From positions 1-42,232 of the forward strand of contig JARKOQ010000045.1 in NCBI GenBank assembly GCA_029976005.1: a DNA stretch of 42,232 nt, given 5' to 3'. Source of the stretch: Aggregatilineales bacterium (lineage in GTDB: Bacteria; Chloroflexota; Anaerolineae; Aggregatilineales; Ch27). This document shows positions 15,187-25,050 of the stretch, piece by piece (position 1 is the stretch's first letter; the number at the start of each line of letters is the position of its first letter). The position numbers were made by a program, and so were the translations under genes. The notes below the pieces were generated by a model that was not told where the DNA came from, searched no databases, and saw nothing but the letters and a program-made list of their open reading frames with translations.

Positions 15187-15230
15187 CCCGTCCGGCCCGG
15201 ATGGCCCCCTCGCTCTCCGGGCCGGATGGG
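15187..15230 (-). terminator. Strong hairpin directly after ogl
   Basis: The 15-base arms 15187-15201 (GTCCGGCCCGGA core) and 15216-15230 (TCCGGGCCGGAT core) pair with only one G-T wobble. It abuts the ogl stop codon and precedes the URO-D-like gene on the same strand. There is no T-tract, so partial attenuation or protection of upstream mRNA is more likely than full termination. The rest of the 198-base gap contains only a doubled TCTTCGATGGG word near 15048-15071. Confidence 0.55.
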
Positions 15231-16412
15231 TTACAGCTCGACCATGTACAACTGCACGCGCCCGCCGAAATCGGAGGCGTACAGAATCCGGCTGCCGTCC
15301 CAGTCCCAGGTGGGGTGGCAATGGCTGCTCTGGGTGTGCCACGAGGTCTTGTGGTTGCACAGCACCTGGAGGCTGGGTTTCTCCCCGGCGATGTCGATCA
15401 GGACGAGGTCGTCCACGTCGTCGCCGACCAGCAGGCTGTTGTCCGGGTTGGCGTGGTAGTGGTTGCAGTAGTAGGGCATCTCGACCTTGCGCACCAGATT
15501 TCCCCGGCGATCCATCAGCCCGACGAACGGGATCAGGGCGTTCGTGTTGACGGGCACGTCCGTGGCGACGGCCTGGGTCCGGTCGGAGGTGATCGTGCCG
15601 TCGTGGCCGGGGCCGCGATCGTCGAAGAACACGTAGCCGTCCTGCGTCCAGAACTCGTGGCCGATCGAGTCGTTTTCGTCCTGGCGGAAGCACGGCCGGG
15701 CCTCGCGCGAGGTGAAGTCCAGGTACCACATGCGCTGCGTTACCAGGTTCCAGGGGCCTTCGTGGCAGAACATGCCCAGCGTCGAATCGTCCGGCGCGAA
15801 CTGGAAGTGACCGAGCTGGTGGGTGTCCTTGAAGACGTCCAGCCAGCCGGAGCCGTCGGTGTAGGCCAGCGTGATCCGGCCGTCCTTGATCGCGTAGAAG
15901 CGTTCCTTGAACCCGGCGTAGTTCGCCCCCAGGTAGTGGATGCCGATGTCCACGTGCTCGTTGCGCGCGAAGGCTACGTAGCGCTTGTTAGGGGCGATCG
16001 AGGGCACGCTGGCGATCCGGTAAGCCCGGTCGGCGGTGTAAACCACCCGGCTTTCGCCGCTGGCCGGGTCGAGCACCTTGACGTTTTCGTCCAGGTTGGT
16101 GTAGGCGATCAGCGAGCCATCCGGCGTTTTGGTGGCGGCGTGGGCCGAGGCCAGGACTTCGTCCGCGATCTGCTCGATCGCGCCGCTGTCCAGGTTCATC
16201 CGGAACAGGCTGTACTTGGGAACCTCATGCGGGGCCTTGTCCTCGCCGGAAGCCCGGTCGGAGACAAAGATCAGCTCGTTCTTGCCCTGGACGAAGGAGT
16301 TTTCGGTGAAGTAGAGATGGACGTTGTTGCCGCGCGAGGTCAACTGTTTGATCGTGCGGCCGGTCTTTTCGTCCTTGAACTCGCGAATTTCGGAAGCCCA
16401 ACGGGTTGGCAT
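15231..16412 (-). CDS. ogl: Oligogalacturonate lyase, PL22
   Basis: A 393-aa beta-propeller lyase that splits short oligogalacturonides, saturated or unsaturated, to unsaturated monomers and galacturonate. No signal peptide is present, fitting cytoplasmic action after import. The manganese site is visible as His318/His320 in YYCNHYHANPDNS and Gln361, His364, His366 in TQSSHCHPTWDWDG. The family blocks GHFQFAPDDSTLGMFCHEGPWN and QRMWYLDF are near 201-232. AGGAG is seven to eight bases before the ATG. It follows the heparinase-fold gene by 25 bases. This gene fixes pectin fragments as the likely operon substrate. Confidence 0.96.
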   Translation of the reverse strand: MPTRWASEIREFKDEKTGRTIKQLTSRGNNVHLYFTENSFVQGKNELIFVSDRASGEDKAPHEVPKYSLFRMNLDSGAIEQIADEVLASAHAATKTPDGSLIAYTNLDENVKVLDPASGESRVVYTADRAYRIASVPSIAPNKRYVAFARNEHVDIGIHYLGANYAGFKERFYAIKDGRITLAYTDGSGWLDVFKDTHQLGHFQFAPDDSTLGMFCHEGPWNLVTQRMWYLDFTSREARPCFRQDENDSIGHEFWTQDGYVFFDDRGPGHDGTITSDRTQAVATDVPVNTNALIPFVGLMDRRGNLVRKVEMPYYCNHYHANPDNSLLVGDDVDDLVLIDIAGEKPSLQVLCNHKTSWHTQSSHCHPTWDWDGSRILYASDFGGRVQLYMVEL

Positions 16413-16437
16413 GACGATACTCCTGGGATGAGTCCCG

Positions 16438-18300
16438 CTAGTGAGGTCGAATGACCATACGGAAACGCAGCGCGCCCTCCGGCAGTGTGACCGAGAGCCT
16501 GGAGAGTGTACCCTCCAGATGGTTTTCGCGGCAGGCGGCTTCTAGATTCTCGATCTGAAACTGTGCGCCCGCTGGCTCCAGCACTTCAAGCTCCAGCGCG
16601 CTCCGCTCGCCTTTGATCCTTGCGACAGCGCCCTGGGCCTCGACCGGGAACCAGGTCGAGAAGGCTTCCTCGATGGGCAGCGGCGACCCGCTGAAGCTGT
16701 ACTCGTCGGTCAGGCTGATCTGGCCGCTGGCCGCGTCGAACTCCAGGCTGCGTCGCGCGCCGGTGAGCGCGGGCAGATCGTAGGCTGCCGCGAAGTCGAT
16801 AATCACGTACTTCTGGCTGCCGCGCTGGCCCTGCTCCCGGATCACGCCGTGAAACTGCTTATGCCCGCCGAACTCCGGCCCCCACATTTGCAGCTTGCCG
16901 CCGATGCGCGGCACGTTGTGGGCGTAGGAATTGGCGAAGATGTTGGCATAGCGCTCCCGGCGGAAGTACTGCTTGCTGTAGTGGCCGCGCCCGGCATCCG
17001 GCAGGAGGCTTTCGCCGTCCACCGCGACGATGAAGGTCGCCACGTCGCAGTGGCTGTGATGGCCGTCGTTGTGGCCGGACTTGGTCGCCAGGATAACCTG
17101 CTGGCCCGCCCCGGTCTGCCCGACCAGCTTGATCACGCCCGTCTCAGGCAGGTAGAAATCGCGCTGCTCGTGGGCGGGCAGGGGCTGGGTGGAATCCCAC
17201 CAGGCCGCCAGCCGGGCGATCACCGGCAGCTTGGCGATGCTGTGGACGATCTCGACCGCCTCGTCCAGGGGGATGAACAGGCTGCGGAGCTGATCGACTC
17301 CGGTGCGCTCGGCCAGACGTTGGGCGATGCCGGGGGTGATCGGCTGGTATTCCAGGGCGTCGCCGAAGTTGATGAAGCGCCCCGGCGCGACGAGGGTCAT
17401 CCCCGGCGGGTAGGCGGCGATCGCCTTGAGGCGCGGCTGGGCCAGCAGGTCGAACGCGCCGCCGGTCTTTTCCCGCAGCAGCTCGGCCACGATGACGTAA
17501 TACATCAGGCCGTAGTTCCAGTAGCCCACGCCTTCAATCGAGCCGCCGTCGGCCTCGAAGCCGGTGGCGATGTAGGCCTCGAAGCCTTCCAGGGCCAGGG
17601 CCAGGGCTTCAGCCAGGGTCGGGACGTCGTTTTCCAGGCGCAGGAAGGCCAGGGCGATCGAGCCGTTGCACACCCCGTTCCAGTTGAGCGCGCCCTTGAA
17701 CCACCAGTCATCGCGGGCGTGGGCCAGATACGGCTTGAAGATGTGGCGCTCGACCTCCTGCCGGATGCGCTGGCGCACTTCCGGGGCCAGGTCGTCGCCA
17801 ACCAGGTAGACCAGCTCGGCCAGGGCCGCGCCCGTTTCGGCGGCGAACAGGTCGATCGAGTTCGGCTCGCGGGTCAGCATGGTGTGCGCGCCGAAGGGCG
17901 TCGTGCGGACCCAGGCCGGCTCGATCTCCCAGAAGTCCGGTCCTTGCTCCTCGTGGGCGGGCAGCACCCAGGTGGTTTCCTCGCAGATGCTCCAGGCGAA
18001 GTCGTGGATCGCGTCGAGCCGGCTTTTGTCTCCGGTCAGGTATTCCAGCATGGCCCGCGTCAGGCAGGCGCGCTTGAGGTAGTAGGGGGTCTGATATTCC
18101 GGGCGCGATCCGGTGCGCTCGAATTCGCGGTAGTCGGTGTAGGTGGTCTGCGGGATGGTCTTCAGATCGGGCACGGCGCGCCGGATGGCGGCCAGCATGG
18201 GGGGCGTCGTCCGCGAGGCGCGGATCTGCTGCCCCAGGTCGCTGACCGGCGCGGGGGCGCTCAGCCAGCGCTTGAGTTGGTCCAGGGATGGGCGGGTCAA
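16438..18300 (-). CDS. Heparinase II/III-fold protein, candidate intracellular polysaccharide lyase
   Basis: About 620 aa with an N-terminal alpha/alpha toroid and a C-terminal beta-sheet domain, as in the heparinase II/III lyases. In the toroid are NWNGVCNG (206-213) and EGVGYWNYGLMYY (256-268), likely substrate-binding residues; in the second domain SGHNDGHHSHCD (408-419) and DAGRGHYS carry conserved histidines. No start ATG is suitable: TTG at 18300 is chosen because AAGGAG lies ten bases upstream and it begins two bases after the oppF-like stop. A longer frame would overlap that gene by 75 bases. No signal peptide is seen. It may cleave acidic oligosaccharides that Ogl cannot, such as methylated or acetylated fragments; no specific PL family is assigned. 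Confidence 0.85.
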   Translation of the reverse strand: MTRPSLDQLKRWLSAPAPVSDLGQQIRASRTTPPMLAAIRRAVPDLKTIPQTTYTDYREFERTGSRPEYQTPYYLKRACLTRAMLEYLTGDKSRLDAIHDFAWSICEETTWVLPAHEEQGPDFWEIEPAWVRTTPFGAHTMLTREPNSIDLFAAETGAALAELVYLVGDDLAPEVRQRIRQEVERHIFKPYLAHARDDWWFKGALNWNGVCNGSIALAFLRLENDVPTLAEALALALEGFEAYIATGFEADGGSIEGVGYWNYGLMYYVIVAELLREKTGGAFDLLAQPRLKAIAAYPPGMTLVAPGRFINFGDALEYQPITPGIAQRLAERTGVDQLRSLFIPLDEAVEIVHSIAKLPVIARLAAWWDSTQPLPAHEQRDFYLPETGVIKLVGQTGAGQQVILATKSGHNDGHHSHCDVATFIVAVDGESLLPDAGRGHYSKQYFRRERYANIFANSYAHNVPRIGGKLQMWGPEFGGHKQFHGVIREQGQRGSQKYVIIDFAAAYDLPALTGARRSLEFDAASGQISLTDEYSFSGSPLPIEEAFSTWFPVEAQGAVARIKGERSALELEVLEPAGAQFQIENLEAACRENHLEGTLSRLSVTLPEGALRFRMVIRPH

Positions 18301-18302
18301 GG

Positions 18303-19328
<1,026 letters not shown>

Positions 19329-19333
19329 GGCGT

Positions 19334-20338
19334 CTAGTCCATATAGAGCGTGCAGCGCACGAAGTGATCCGGCTCGACTTCCACCAGCGGCACCCCGGCC
19401 GGGTCGGTACAGGGCGTTTTCTTGACGGCCGGACAGCGCGGATGAAAGGCACAGCCCTGGGGCACGTTGAACGGGTCGGGAATCATGCCCGGAATCGGGT
19501 AGAGGCGCTTTTTCTCCGTGTTGCCCATCTCCGGCACGGACTGCATCAGACCGACGGTATAGGGGTGGGCGGGCCGCTTGAACAGGGTTCTACGCTCGGC
19601 GATCTCGACTACCTTACCCAGGTACATCACCGCGATCCGGTCGGCCATCTCGTTGATGATGCCCAGGTTGTGGGTGATCATCATGATCGCCGAGTCGAAC
19701 TCCTGCTGGAGCTGGCGCATCAGGTCCAGAATCTGGGCCTGGATGGTCACGTCCAGGGCGGTGGTCGGCTCGTCCGCGATCAGCAGAGACGGATTGCAGG
19801 CGAGGGCCATGGCGATCATGGCGCGCTGGCGCATCCCGCCCGAATACTGGTGCGGGTAGGAACTGATGAACCCCTCCGGGTTGGCGATCCGCACGGCGCG
19901 CAGGGTTTCCAGCGCGCGCTGCTCGGCCTCCTGCCTATTGACCTTCTGATGCAGGATGATCGTCTCCATGATCTGATCGCCGATGGTGTGCAGCGGCGAG
20001 AGCGAGGTCATCGGCTCCTGAAAGATCATGGCGATCTCGTTGCCGCGGATCGACCGGATCAGGTCGCCTTCGGGGTCGATCTGGGTCATGTCGACCACGT
20101 CCCCGTTGCGGCGGCGGAACAGAATCTGCCCGGCGTGGATGCGGGCGATCTGCTTGGGCAGCAGGCGCATGATGCTGTGGGCGGTCACGCTCTTGCCGCA
20201 GCCCGATTCGCCCACCACGCCGAGCGTCTCGCCCCGGCGCACGCTGAGCGTGACTCCGTCGACTCCATGAACCACGCCGTCAAGGGTATGGAAGTGCACG
20301 TGCAGGTCGTTGATTTCCAGCAGGTTTTGGGATTGCAT
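19334..20338 (-). CDS. Oligosaccharide/oligopeptide-type ABC transporter ATPase, OppD/DppD type
   Basis: A 334-aa ATPase pairing with the OppF-type subunit. Walker A is GESGCGKSV, the Q-loop [19 protein letters not shown], the signature [15 protein letters not shown], Walker [13 protein letters not shown] and the switch MITHNLG. The C-terminal [15 protein letters not shown] cluster is present. GGAG lies eight bases before the ATG, in an 18-base gap after the permease gene. Confidence 0.93.
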   Translation of the reverse strand: MQSQNLLEINDLHVHFHTLDGVVHGVDGVTLSVRRGETLGVVGESGCGKSVTAHSIMRLLPKQIARIHAGQILFRRRNGDVVDMTQIDPEGDLIRSIRGNEIAMIFQEPMTSLSPLHTIGDQIMETIILHQKVNRQEAEQRALETLRAVRIANPEGFISSYPHQYSGGMRQRAMIAMALACNPSLLIADEPTTALDVTIQAQILDLMRQLQQEFDSAIMMITHNLGIINEMADRIAVMYLGKVVEIAERRTLFKRPAHPYTVGLMQSVPEMGNTEKKRLYPIPGMIPDPFNVPQGCAFHPRCPAVKKTPCTDPAGVPLVEVEPDHFVRCTLYMD

Positions 20339-20356
20339 GGTGCGCTCCGGCGATAC

Positions 20357-21556
20357 CTAGACGGTGAAGGGGTCCGCGGCGTCGCGCAGACCGTCACCCA
20401 GGAAGCTGAAGGCGAGGATGACGATCACGATCACCACGGCTGGCGTGATCACCCACGGATAGAGCGCCAGGGATTGCAGATTCTGGGATTCCTGGAGCAG
20501 CACGCCCCAGCTCGTGGTCGGCGGGCGCAGGCCCAGGCCCAGGAAGCTCAGCGACGTTTCGGCCATGATCATGGCCGGCAGGGACAGCGTCGACACGACG
20601 ATGATCTGGCCCAGGGTGGCGGGAATCAGGTGGCGGAAGATGATCCGGGCGTGGCTGGCCCCGCTCAGCCGGGCAGCCAGGATGTAGTCGCTCTCGCGCA
20701 GGACGAGTACCTGGCCGCGCAACTGGCGGGCCAGCCAGGTCCAGCCGATCAGGGACAGGATGATCGTCACGGCGAAGTAGGTCTGAATCTGCGACCAGTT
20801 GGTCGGCAGGGCGGCGGAGAGCGCCATCCACAGCGGGATGGTCGGGAAGGCGCGCACCAGCTCGATCAGGCGCTGGATGATCTCGTCGATAATCCCGCCA
20901 AAGTAGCCCGACGCGATCCCCAGGATGGAGCCGAAGATCAGGCTCAGGATGACCCCGATCAGGCCGATCGTCAGGGAAATCTGGCTGCCGAGGATGATCC
21001 GGGAGAACATGTCGCGGCCCTGGCGGTCGGTCCCCAGCAGACTGACGATCTGGCCGTCCGATCCCTGGAAGAGGTGGACGTTGGTCTCGAAGATTCCCAG
21101 GAACTTGTAAGGCGTGCCCTCCGCGAAGAAGTTCAGGTAAACCTTTTCGTCGGTGGGGACGTAGATACGCTGCAAGTTCTGGTCGTACTCCGTCTTGACG
21201 GCCAGGACGTAGGGGCGGAACTGGCCCTCGTCAAACAGGTAGACGGTCTGGGGCGGCAGGTAAACCTGCTGCGTGAAACGGCTGGCCAGATCGTAGGGGG
21301 CCAGGAAGTCGCCGAACAGGGCCACGAGGTAGTAGATCAGCACGATCACGCCGCCGATAATGGCCGCCTTGTTGCGCCGGAAGCGCCGCCAGATCATGCG
21401 CCACTGGGAGGCGGCGAACCGGGCTTCGTCCTCGCTCAGGGAGGCGATGCTGCCGGCCATGACGGCTGGCTCGGCCTCGGCCAGCTTGCCGTACAGGTCT
21501 TGCAGGGCGGCCGACTGCGCGGCCAGATCGAGGGGTTGGGGCGTCTTTTCGCTCAT
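20357..21556 (-). CDS. Family-5 ABC transporter permease, OppC/DppC type, with extended first loop
   Basis: A 399-aa membrane protein. A cytoplasmic N-terminus of about 60 residues is followed by the first membrane helix (about 64-88), then an outside loop of about 80 residues before LLGTDRQGRDMFSR, which leads into five more helices. The EAA coupling motif is in ESDYILAARLSGASHARIIFRHLIPA. OppC proteins usually have a shorter first loop; the longer form recurs in sugar-type members and may touch the binding protein. ATG overlaps the OppB-type stop as ATGA, so the two permeases are cotranslated. Confidence 0.93.
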   Translation of the reverse strand: MSEKTPQPLDLAAQSAALQDLYGKLAEAEPAVMAGSIASLSEDEARFAASQWRMIWRRFRRNKAAIIGGVIVLIYYLVALFGDFLAPYDLASRFTQQVYLPPQTVYLFDEGQFRPYVLAVKTEYDQNLQRIYVPTDEKVYLNFFAEGTPYKFLGIFETNVHLFQGSDGQIVSLLGTDRQGRDMFSRIILGSQISLTIGLIGVILSLIFGSILGIASGYFGGIIDEIIQRLIELVRAFPTIPLWMALSAALPTNWSQIQTYFAVTIILSLIGWTWLARQLRGQVLVLRESDYILAARLSGASHARIIFRHLIPATLGQIIVVSTLSLPAMIMAETSLSFLGLGLRPPTTSWGVLLQESQNLQSLALYPWVITPAVVIVIVILAFSFLGDGLRDAADPFTV

Positions 21557-22536
21557 GAGTACACAATCCGTGGATCCAGCCAGCCCAGGATCAGGTCGGC
21601 AATCAGGTTCGAGGCGAGCAGCATCAGGGACATCATCAGCAGAAAGGTACCCGCGACGTACATGTCCTGGTTTTGCAGGGAGCGCAGGAACAGTGGGCCG
21701 GTCGTCGGCACGGACATGACCACGCCGATCAGGATGGAGGATGAAATAATCTTGGGGATCTCCATGGCGACCACGCTGACGACCGGGTTCAGCGCGGAGC
21801 GCACCACATACTTATTGATGACTTTTCGCTCGGTCAGTCCCTTGGCGCGGGCCGTCATGACGTACTGCTGGTTGAGCGTGTCAAGCATGCCGTTGCGCAT
21901 GATGCGCATCAACTGGGCCGTGCTGGCCAGGCCGAGGATGATGGCCGGCGGCCAGAGGTGCACGAAGTAGTCCCAGGCCTTGGCCAGGCTCATCGGGGCG
22001 GTCAGATACTGCTTGGAGACCTCGCCCATCACGTCCAGACGAAGCAGGATGCCGCCGATGTAGAGCCAGATCAGCGCCAGCAGGAAACCCGGAATGGACA
22101 ATCCGACGAAGGCCAGCGCCGAGAGCAGGGTATCCCCCAGGGAATACTTGTGGGTGGCGGAATAGATGCCGATCGGAATCGACATCACCAGCATCACCAG
22201 GATGGAGCAGCCCCCCACCAGGATGGTGTACCACACCCGGTCGTCGATCAGCGGCCAGACGTCGGAAGACCATTCGTAGGAATAACCGAAGTCGCCGCGC
22301 GGGAAGCCGGAGATCCACTTCCAATACTGGGTCAGGAATGGCTCGTTGAGGCCATACCGCTCGCGCAGGAGTTGGGCCTGCTCGTTGGTCATGCCGCCGC
22401 CGCTGGTTCCCTGGACGGCTTGCAGGGTGGTGAGGTAGTCGCCTTCGGGCAGTTGGATGATGACGAAGGAGATGAACGATACGGCAATCAACATGGGGAT
22501 CATCGCCAACAGCCGGCGAGTGATGTAAGTCAACAT
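21553..22536 (-). CDS. Family-5 ABC transporter permease, OppB/DppB type
   Basis: A 327-aa permease with an N-terminal helix (MLTYITRRLLAMIPMLIAVS) and five further helices. The coupling segment is TARAKGLTERKVINKYVVRSALNP. AGGAG lies seven bases before the ATG. It follows the binding-protein gene across a 79-base gap that holds a perfect 14-bp hairpin, and it overlaps the OppC-type gene by four bases. Confidence 0.93.
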   Translation of the reverse strand: MLTYITRRLLAMIPMLIAVSFISFVIIQLPEGDYLTTLQAVQGTSGGGMTNEQAQLLRERYGLNEPFLTQYWKWISGFPRGDFGYSYEWSSDVWPLIDDRVWYTILVGGCSILVMLVMSIPIGIYSATHKYSLGDTLLSALAFVGLSIPGFLLALIWLYIGGILLRLDVMGEVSKQYLTAPMSLAKAWDYFVHLWPPAIILGLASTAQLMRIMRNGMLDTLNQQYVMTARAKGLTERKVINKYVVRSALNPVVSVVAMEIPKIISSSILIGVVMSVPTTGPLFLRSLQNQDMYVAGTFLLMMSLMLLASNLIADLILGWLDPRIVYS

Positions 22537-22564
22537 AGGCTGTCTCCTGGTCGGGCTACCGGGG

Positions 22565-22597
22565 CGTCAGCCGGCGAATCGCGTTCGCCGGCTGACG
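22565..22597 (-). terminator. Intercistronic hairpin after the oligogalacturonide binding-protein gene
   Basis: CGTCAGCCGGCGAA (22565-22578) and TTCGCCGGCTGACG (22584-22597) form a perfect 14-bp stem with a five-base loop. It lies between the binding-protein and permease genes of one operon. Such hairpins commonly lower downstream expression or protect the upstream mRNA, so that the binding protein is made in excess. Confidence 0.65.
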
Positions 22598-22615
22598 GTG
22601 GTTCAGCAAGCTGAC

Positions 22616-24508
22616 TTACTGATTGGCATCCCCATCGGTGAAGTAGAACTGCGACGGATTCATGGTGCCGGGGGTCATGATGATCCAGTCGGCCACATGG
22701 TATTCGTCGACGTTCATGAAGTTGTTCTTGACCACGACGGGGTTGGGAACCATGCCGACCGTGCCGAGCGTCCACAGATTCTCGGTGGACATGCGGACCA
22801 GTTCCTGGCCGATCTCGAGCTGGCGGGCCGGATCGACGGTGGACTTGTACTCATCATACAGGTCCATCGCGGCCTGGAACTCGGCGGTCGGCTGCAAACC
22901 CTGCGCGCCGCCGGTCTTGTACCAGGTGCCGTAGGCGGGGGCCATCCAGGAGCGCTCGTCGAAGGGGAAGAGGTAGATCGGGTCGACCATCGGCACCAGG
23001 CCGCGGTCGGTTGTCCAGGTGGAGACCATGACTTCGTTGGCGCCGGCGCGCGGCCAGAAGACGTCACGCTGGCTGATGATCACCTGGTTGCGCAGGCCGA
23101 TGTCGTTCCAGTTCTGGGAGACCAGTTCCAGGGTGTCTTCCATGCCGGTGGCCGTGCTGGAGGTCTCGATGACCAGGGTCAGCTCCGAGCCGTCGGCGAA
23201 GGTGTAGTACCCATCGGCGCCCTTGACCAGCCCGATCTCGTCCAGCAGGGCGACGGCCCCTTCAGGATCGAACTCACCGTAGTAGTTCTCGAGTTCGGGG
23301 ATGTAGTAGGGCGAGTCGGGGACGACGGTCTCGGTGCGCGGCACGCCCTGGCCCAGGAAGGCGATGTCGTTGATCGCGTTGCGGTCGATGGCGATGGAGG
23401 TCGCCTGGCGGAAGCGCAGGTCCTGGAAGAGGGTGCGATAGTTGTCTTCCGGATAGCTCATGTTGAACCACAGGGTCGCGGCGGAGGCCATGGCCTGTGG
23501 CCAGAGCAGCATGTGATAGTTGCCCGCTTCGGCGTTTTCCATGTAGACCGGGTACTGGGCCAGGTCGATGGCGCGCGCCTGCATGCTCAGGTTGCCGGCG
23601 ATGCCCATCAGGTTCACGCCGGTCGTGTCTTCCACCAGGTGGAAGTAAACCTCGTCGATGTACGGGAGCTGGTTGCCCTCCGGGTCGACCTTCCAGTAGT
23701 AAGGGTTGCGGGTAGCGATCATGAGCGTGGTGCCGGGTTCGTAGCTGGTGATCTGCCAGGCGGTCATCACCGGACGCTCAGGATTGTAGTCGTTGGCCTT
23801 TTCCTCGAACAGCTCGTAGGTGGCTTCGCTGTTGTAGGCCGGATGGAACTGCTCCAGGTAATGGCGCGGGGCAAAGAAGCCGAAGCGCTCGAAGCCCAGC
23901 GGCCACTGATTGCCATGGAAAGCCAGGCCGACGGTTTCGGCCAGACCATTCGGCTGCGAGAACTTCAGGGTCAGGGTGGTGTCGTTGACCGGGACCAGTT
24001 CCTCCAGCGTCTTCCACTCGGTGTGGACGGCGGTGGTGATATTGGTGTCGTTCTCGATGTTCTCCCACCAGAAGGTCACATCGTTGACGGTGAACGGCTC
24101 GCCGTCGGACCACTTCAGGCCTTCGCGGAAGTACAGGGTCAGCTCGGTGCCGTCCTCGTTCCATTCCCAGCGCTCGGCCAGGCCTTCCTCGACGGGATTG
24201 GCCGGGTCATGCGGCCAGCGCAGCACGGGATCGTAGATGATACGGCCGAAGCAGTGGAAGTCGGTCACGCCGCGCCAGGCTCGGTGCCAGACGCCGCCAT
24301 AGACGCCAATGCTGTCGTTGACCGGGACTACCAGCGGGTTAGTGGGAAGGCGATCTTCGACGGGGGGCAGGCTGCCGGCGGCCACCAGGGCGGCCAGTTC
24401 CGGAGATTCCTGGTAGGGGCCCTGGGCAGAAACGGGCAGGACGGAGGCCGTCATGGCGGCCAGCAGGAGGAGAGTGAGGGTCACGAGGATAACGCGTTTC
24501 TTTTGCAT
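22616..24508 (-). CDS. Family-5 solute-binding protein, predicted for oligogalacturonides
   Basis: A 630-aa exported binding protein, at the large end for the oligopeptide/oligosaccharide family. The signal peptide is MQKKRVILVTLTLLLLAAMT and on to VSAQ (about 1-29), without a lipobox Cys. Family blocks include LAERWEWNEDGTELTLYFREGLKWSDGEPF and the lobe-II segment RQATSIAIDRNAIND. The many Trp residues suit stacking on sugars. AAGGAG lies six bases before the ATG. It heads the operon behind a 250-base leader with LacI-type operators. No membrane anchor is visible, so how it stays at the surface is unclear. Ligand identity is inferred from the operon. Confidence 0.88.
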   Translation of the reverse strand: MQKKRVILVTLTLLLLAAMTASVLPVSAQGPYQESPELAALVAAGSLPPVEDRLPTNPLVVPVNDSIGVYGGVWHRAWRGVTDFHCFGRIIYDPVLRWPHDPANPVEEGLAERWEWNEDGTELTLYFREGLKWSDGEPFTVNDVTFWWENIENDTNITTAVHTEWKTLEELVPVNDTTLTLKFSQPNGLAETVGLAFHGNQWPLGFERFGFFAPRHYLEQFHPAYNSEATYELFEEKANDYNPERPVMTAWQITSYEPGTTLMIATRNPYYWKVDPEGNQLPYIDEVYFHLVEDTTGVNLMGIAGNLSMQARAIDLAQYPVYMENAEAGNYHMLLWPQAMASAATLWFNMSYPEDNYRTLFQDLRFRQATSIAIDRNAINDIAFLGQGVPRTETVVPDSPYYIPELENYYGEFDPEGAVALLDEIGLVKGADGYYTFADGSELTLVIETSSTATGMEDTLELVSQNWNDIGLRNQVIISQRDVFWPRAGANEVMVSTWTTDRGLVPMVDPIYLFPFDERSWMAPAYGTWYKTGGAQGLQPTAEFQAAMDLYDEYKSTVDPARQLEIGQELVRMSTENLWTLGTVGMVPNPVVVKNNFMNVDEYHVADWIIMTPGTMNPSQFYFTDGDANQ

Positions 24509-24620
24509 TTTTGCTCCTTATGGCTTGAAACCCTTAAACCAAACAAGCTGGGCAGTCGGGTGGAGCTCGTCTTTGACCGGAACGGCCTCCTTTCGGCAAA
24601 GCAGGGTGAACGGAATGGGG

Positions 24621-24631
24621 GTAACGTTAAC
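24621..24631. promoter_or_regulatory. LacI-type operator, weaker copy
   Basis: GTAACGTTAAC is the GTTAACGTTAAC site with one base missing on the left. It lies in the leader of the transport operon, its centre 67 bases from the next operator. Confidence 0.55.
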
Positions 24632-24668
24632 TCTTATCTATAAGGCCAAAATTGTGCTGGGAATAATG

Positions 24669-24677
24669 TGGTATACT
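24669..24677 (+). promoter_or_regulatory. Extended -10 promoter for lacI
   Basis: TGGTATACT fits the TGn-TATAAT extended -10 form. Transcription would start near 24684, just before the operator at 24687-24698, giving lacI a leader of about 365 bases. No good -35 was seen, as is usual for this promoter form. Confidence 0.5.
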
Positions 24678-24686
24678 GAGGCCAAG

Positions 24687-24698
24687 GTTAACGTTAAC
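24687..24698. promoter_or_regulatory. LacI-type operator at the lacI promoter
   Basis: GTTAACGTTAAC is a perfect 12-bp palindrome with a central CpG, starting about three bases after the predicted lacI transcription start. Its centre is 52 bases (about five helical turns) from that of the operator at 24739-24752, so both could be bound on one DNA face. Confidence 0.75.
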
Positions 24699-24738
24699 TC
24701 GTCGGATATTCCATCAAGAATTGTCTATTTTGCTTAAA

Positions 24739-24752
24739 GTTAGCGCTAACAC
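24739..24752. promoter_or_regulatory. LacI-type operator of the oligogalacturonide operon
   Basis: GTTAGCGCTAACAC is identical over 14 bases to the kdgK operator at 8710-8723. It covers about +7 to +20 of the predicted transport-operon transcript. Confidence 0.82.
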
Positions 24753-24765
24753 GACCTACGTTTTC

Positions 24766-24794
24766 AGTGTATAAAGGTTTTTGGCGTTTGTCAA
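24766..24794 (-). promoter_or_regulatory. Sigma-70-type promoter of the oligogalacturonide operon
   Basis: On the minus strand a consensus TTGACA (24794-24789) is followed after 17 bases by TACACT (24771-24766). The predicted start is near 24759, leaving a leader of about 250 bases before the binding-protein gene. Confidence 0.65.
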
Positions 24795-24837
24795 TCAGTT
24801 TCGCCTGAGGGTGCAGGACAATCGCACCAAAACGCAA

Positions 24838-24999
24838 TTTGAACCGCCAGGACGCCATGAACGCCAAGGAACAACGCCAAGAAAGGCAAAACAGAAAGAC
24901 GCTGCCGTAGAAAGCACGAAAAATGTCGAGGAGGACTATGAGAACCTGATTTCCTCTCTGTGTTCGTTGCGTCCTCTGCGGTGAAATGCTTTTTCGGTT
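24838..24999 (+). repeat. Dispersed repeat, TGAACCGCC...GCGTCCTCTGCGGTGA type
   Basis: The left end has TTGAACCGCCAGGACGCC, ATGAACGCCAAGG and AACGCCAAG words; the right end has GCGTCCTCTGCGGTGAAATG followed by CTTTTTCGGTTT. The copy at 34257-34399 shares both ends in the same order and nearly the same total length (about 140-160 bp), while the middles differ. Confidence 0.75.
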
Positions 25000-25050
25000 T
25001 GATGCGTTTGCCCGCCCTGGTTGGTTTGTCTCCTGGACGAAGGAGCCGGT

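Larger units (their letters stand above)
24509..25050. other. Divergent regulatory region between the transport operon and lacI
   Basis: A 542-base gap without a gene. From left to right it holds the binding-protein ribosome-binding site, three operator-like palindromes, an extended -10 promoter facing lacI, a sigma-70 promoter facing the transport operon, and a dispersed repeat (24838-24999) sitting in the lacI leader. Confidence 0.75.
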
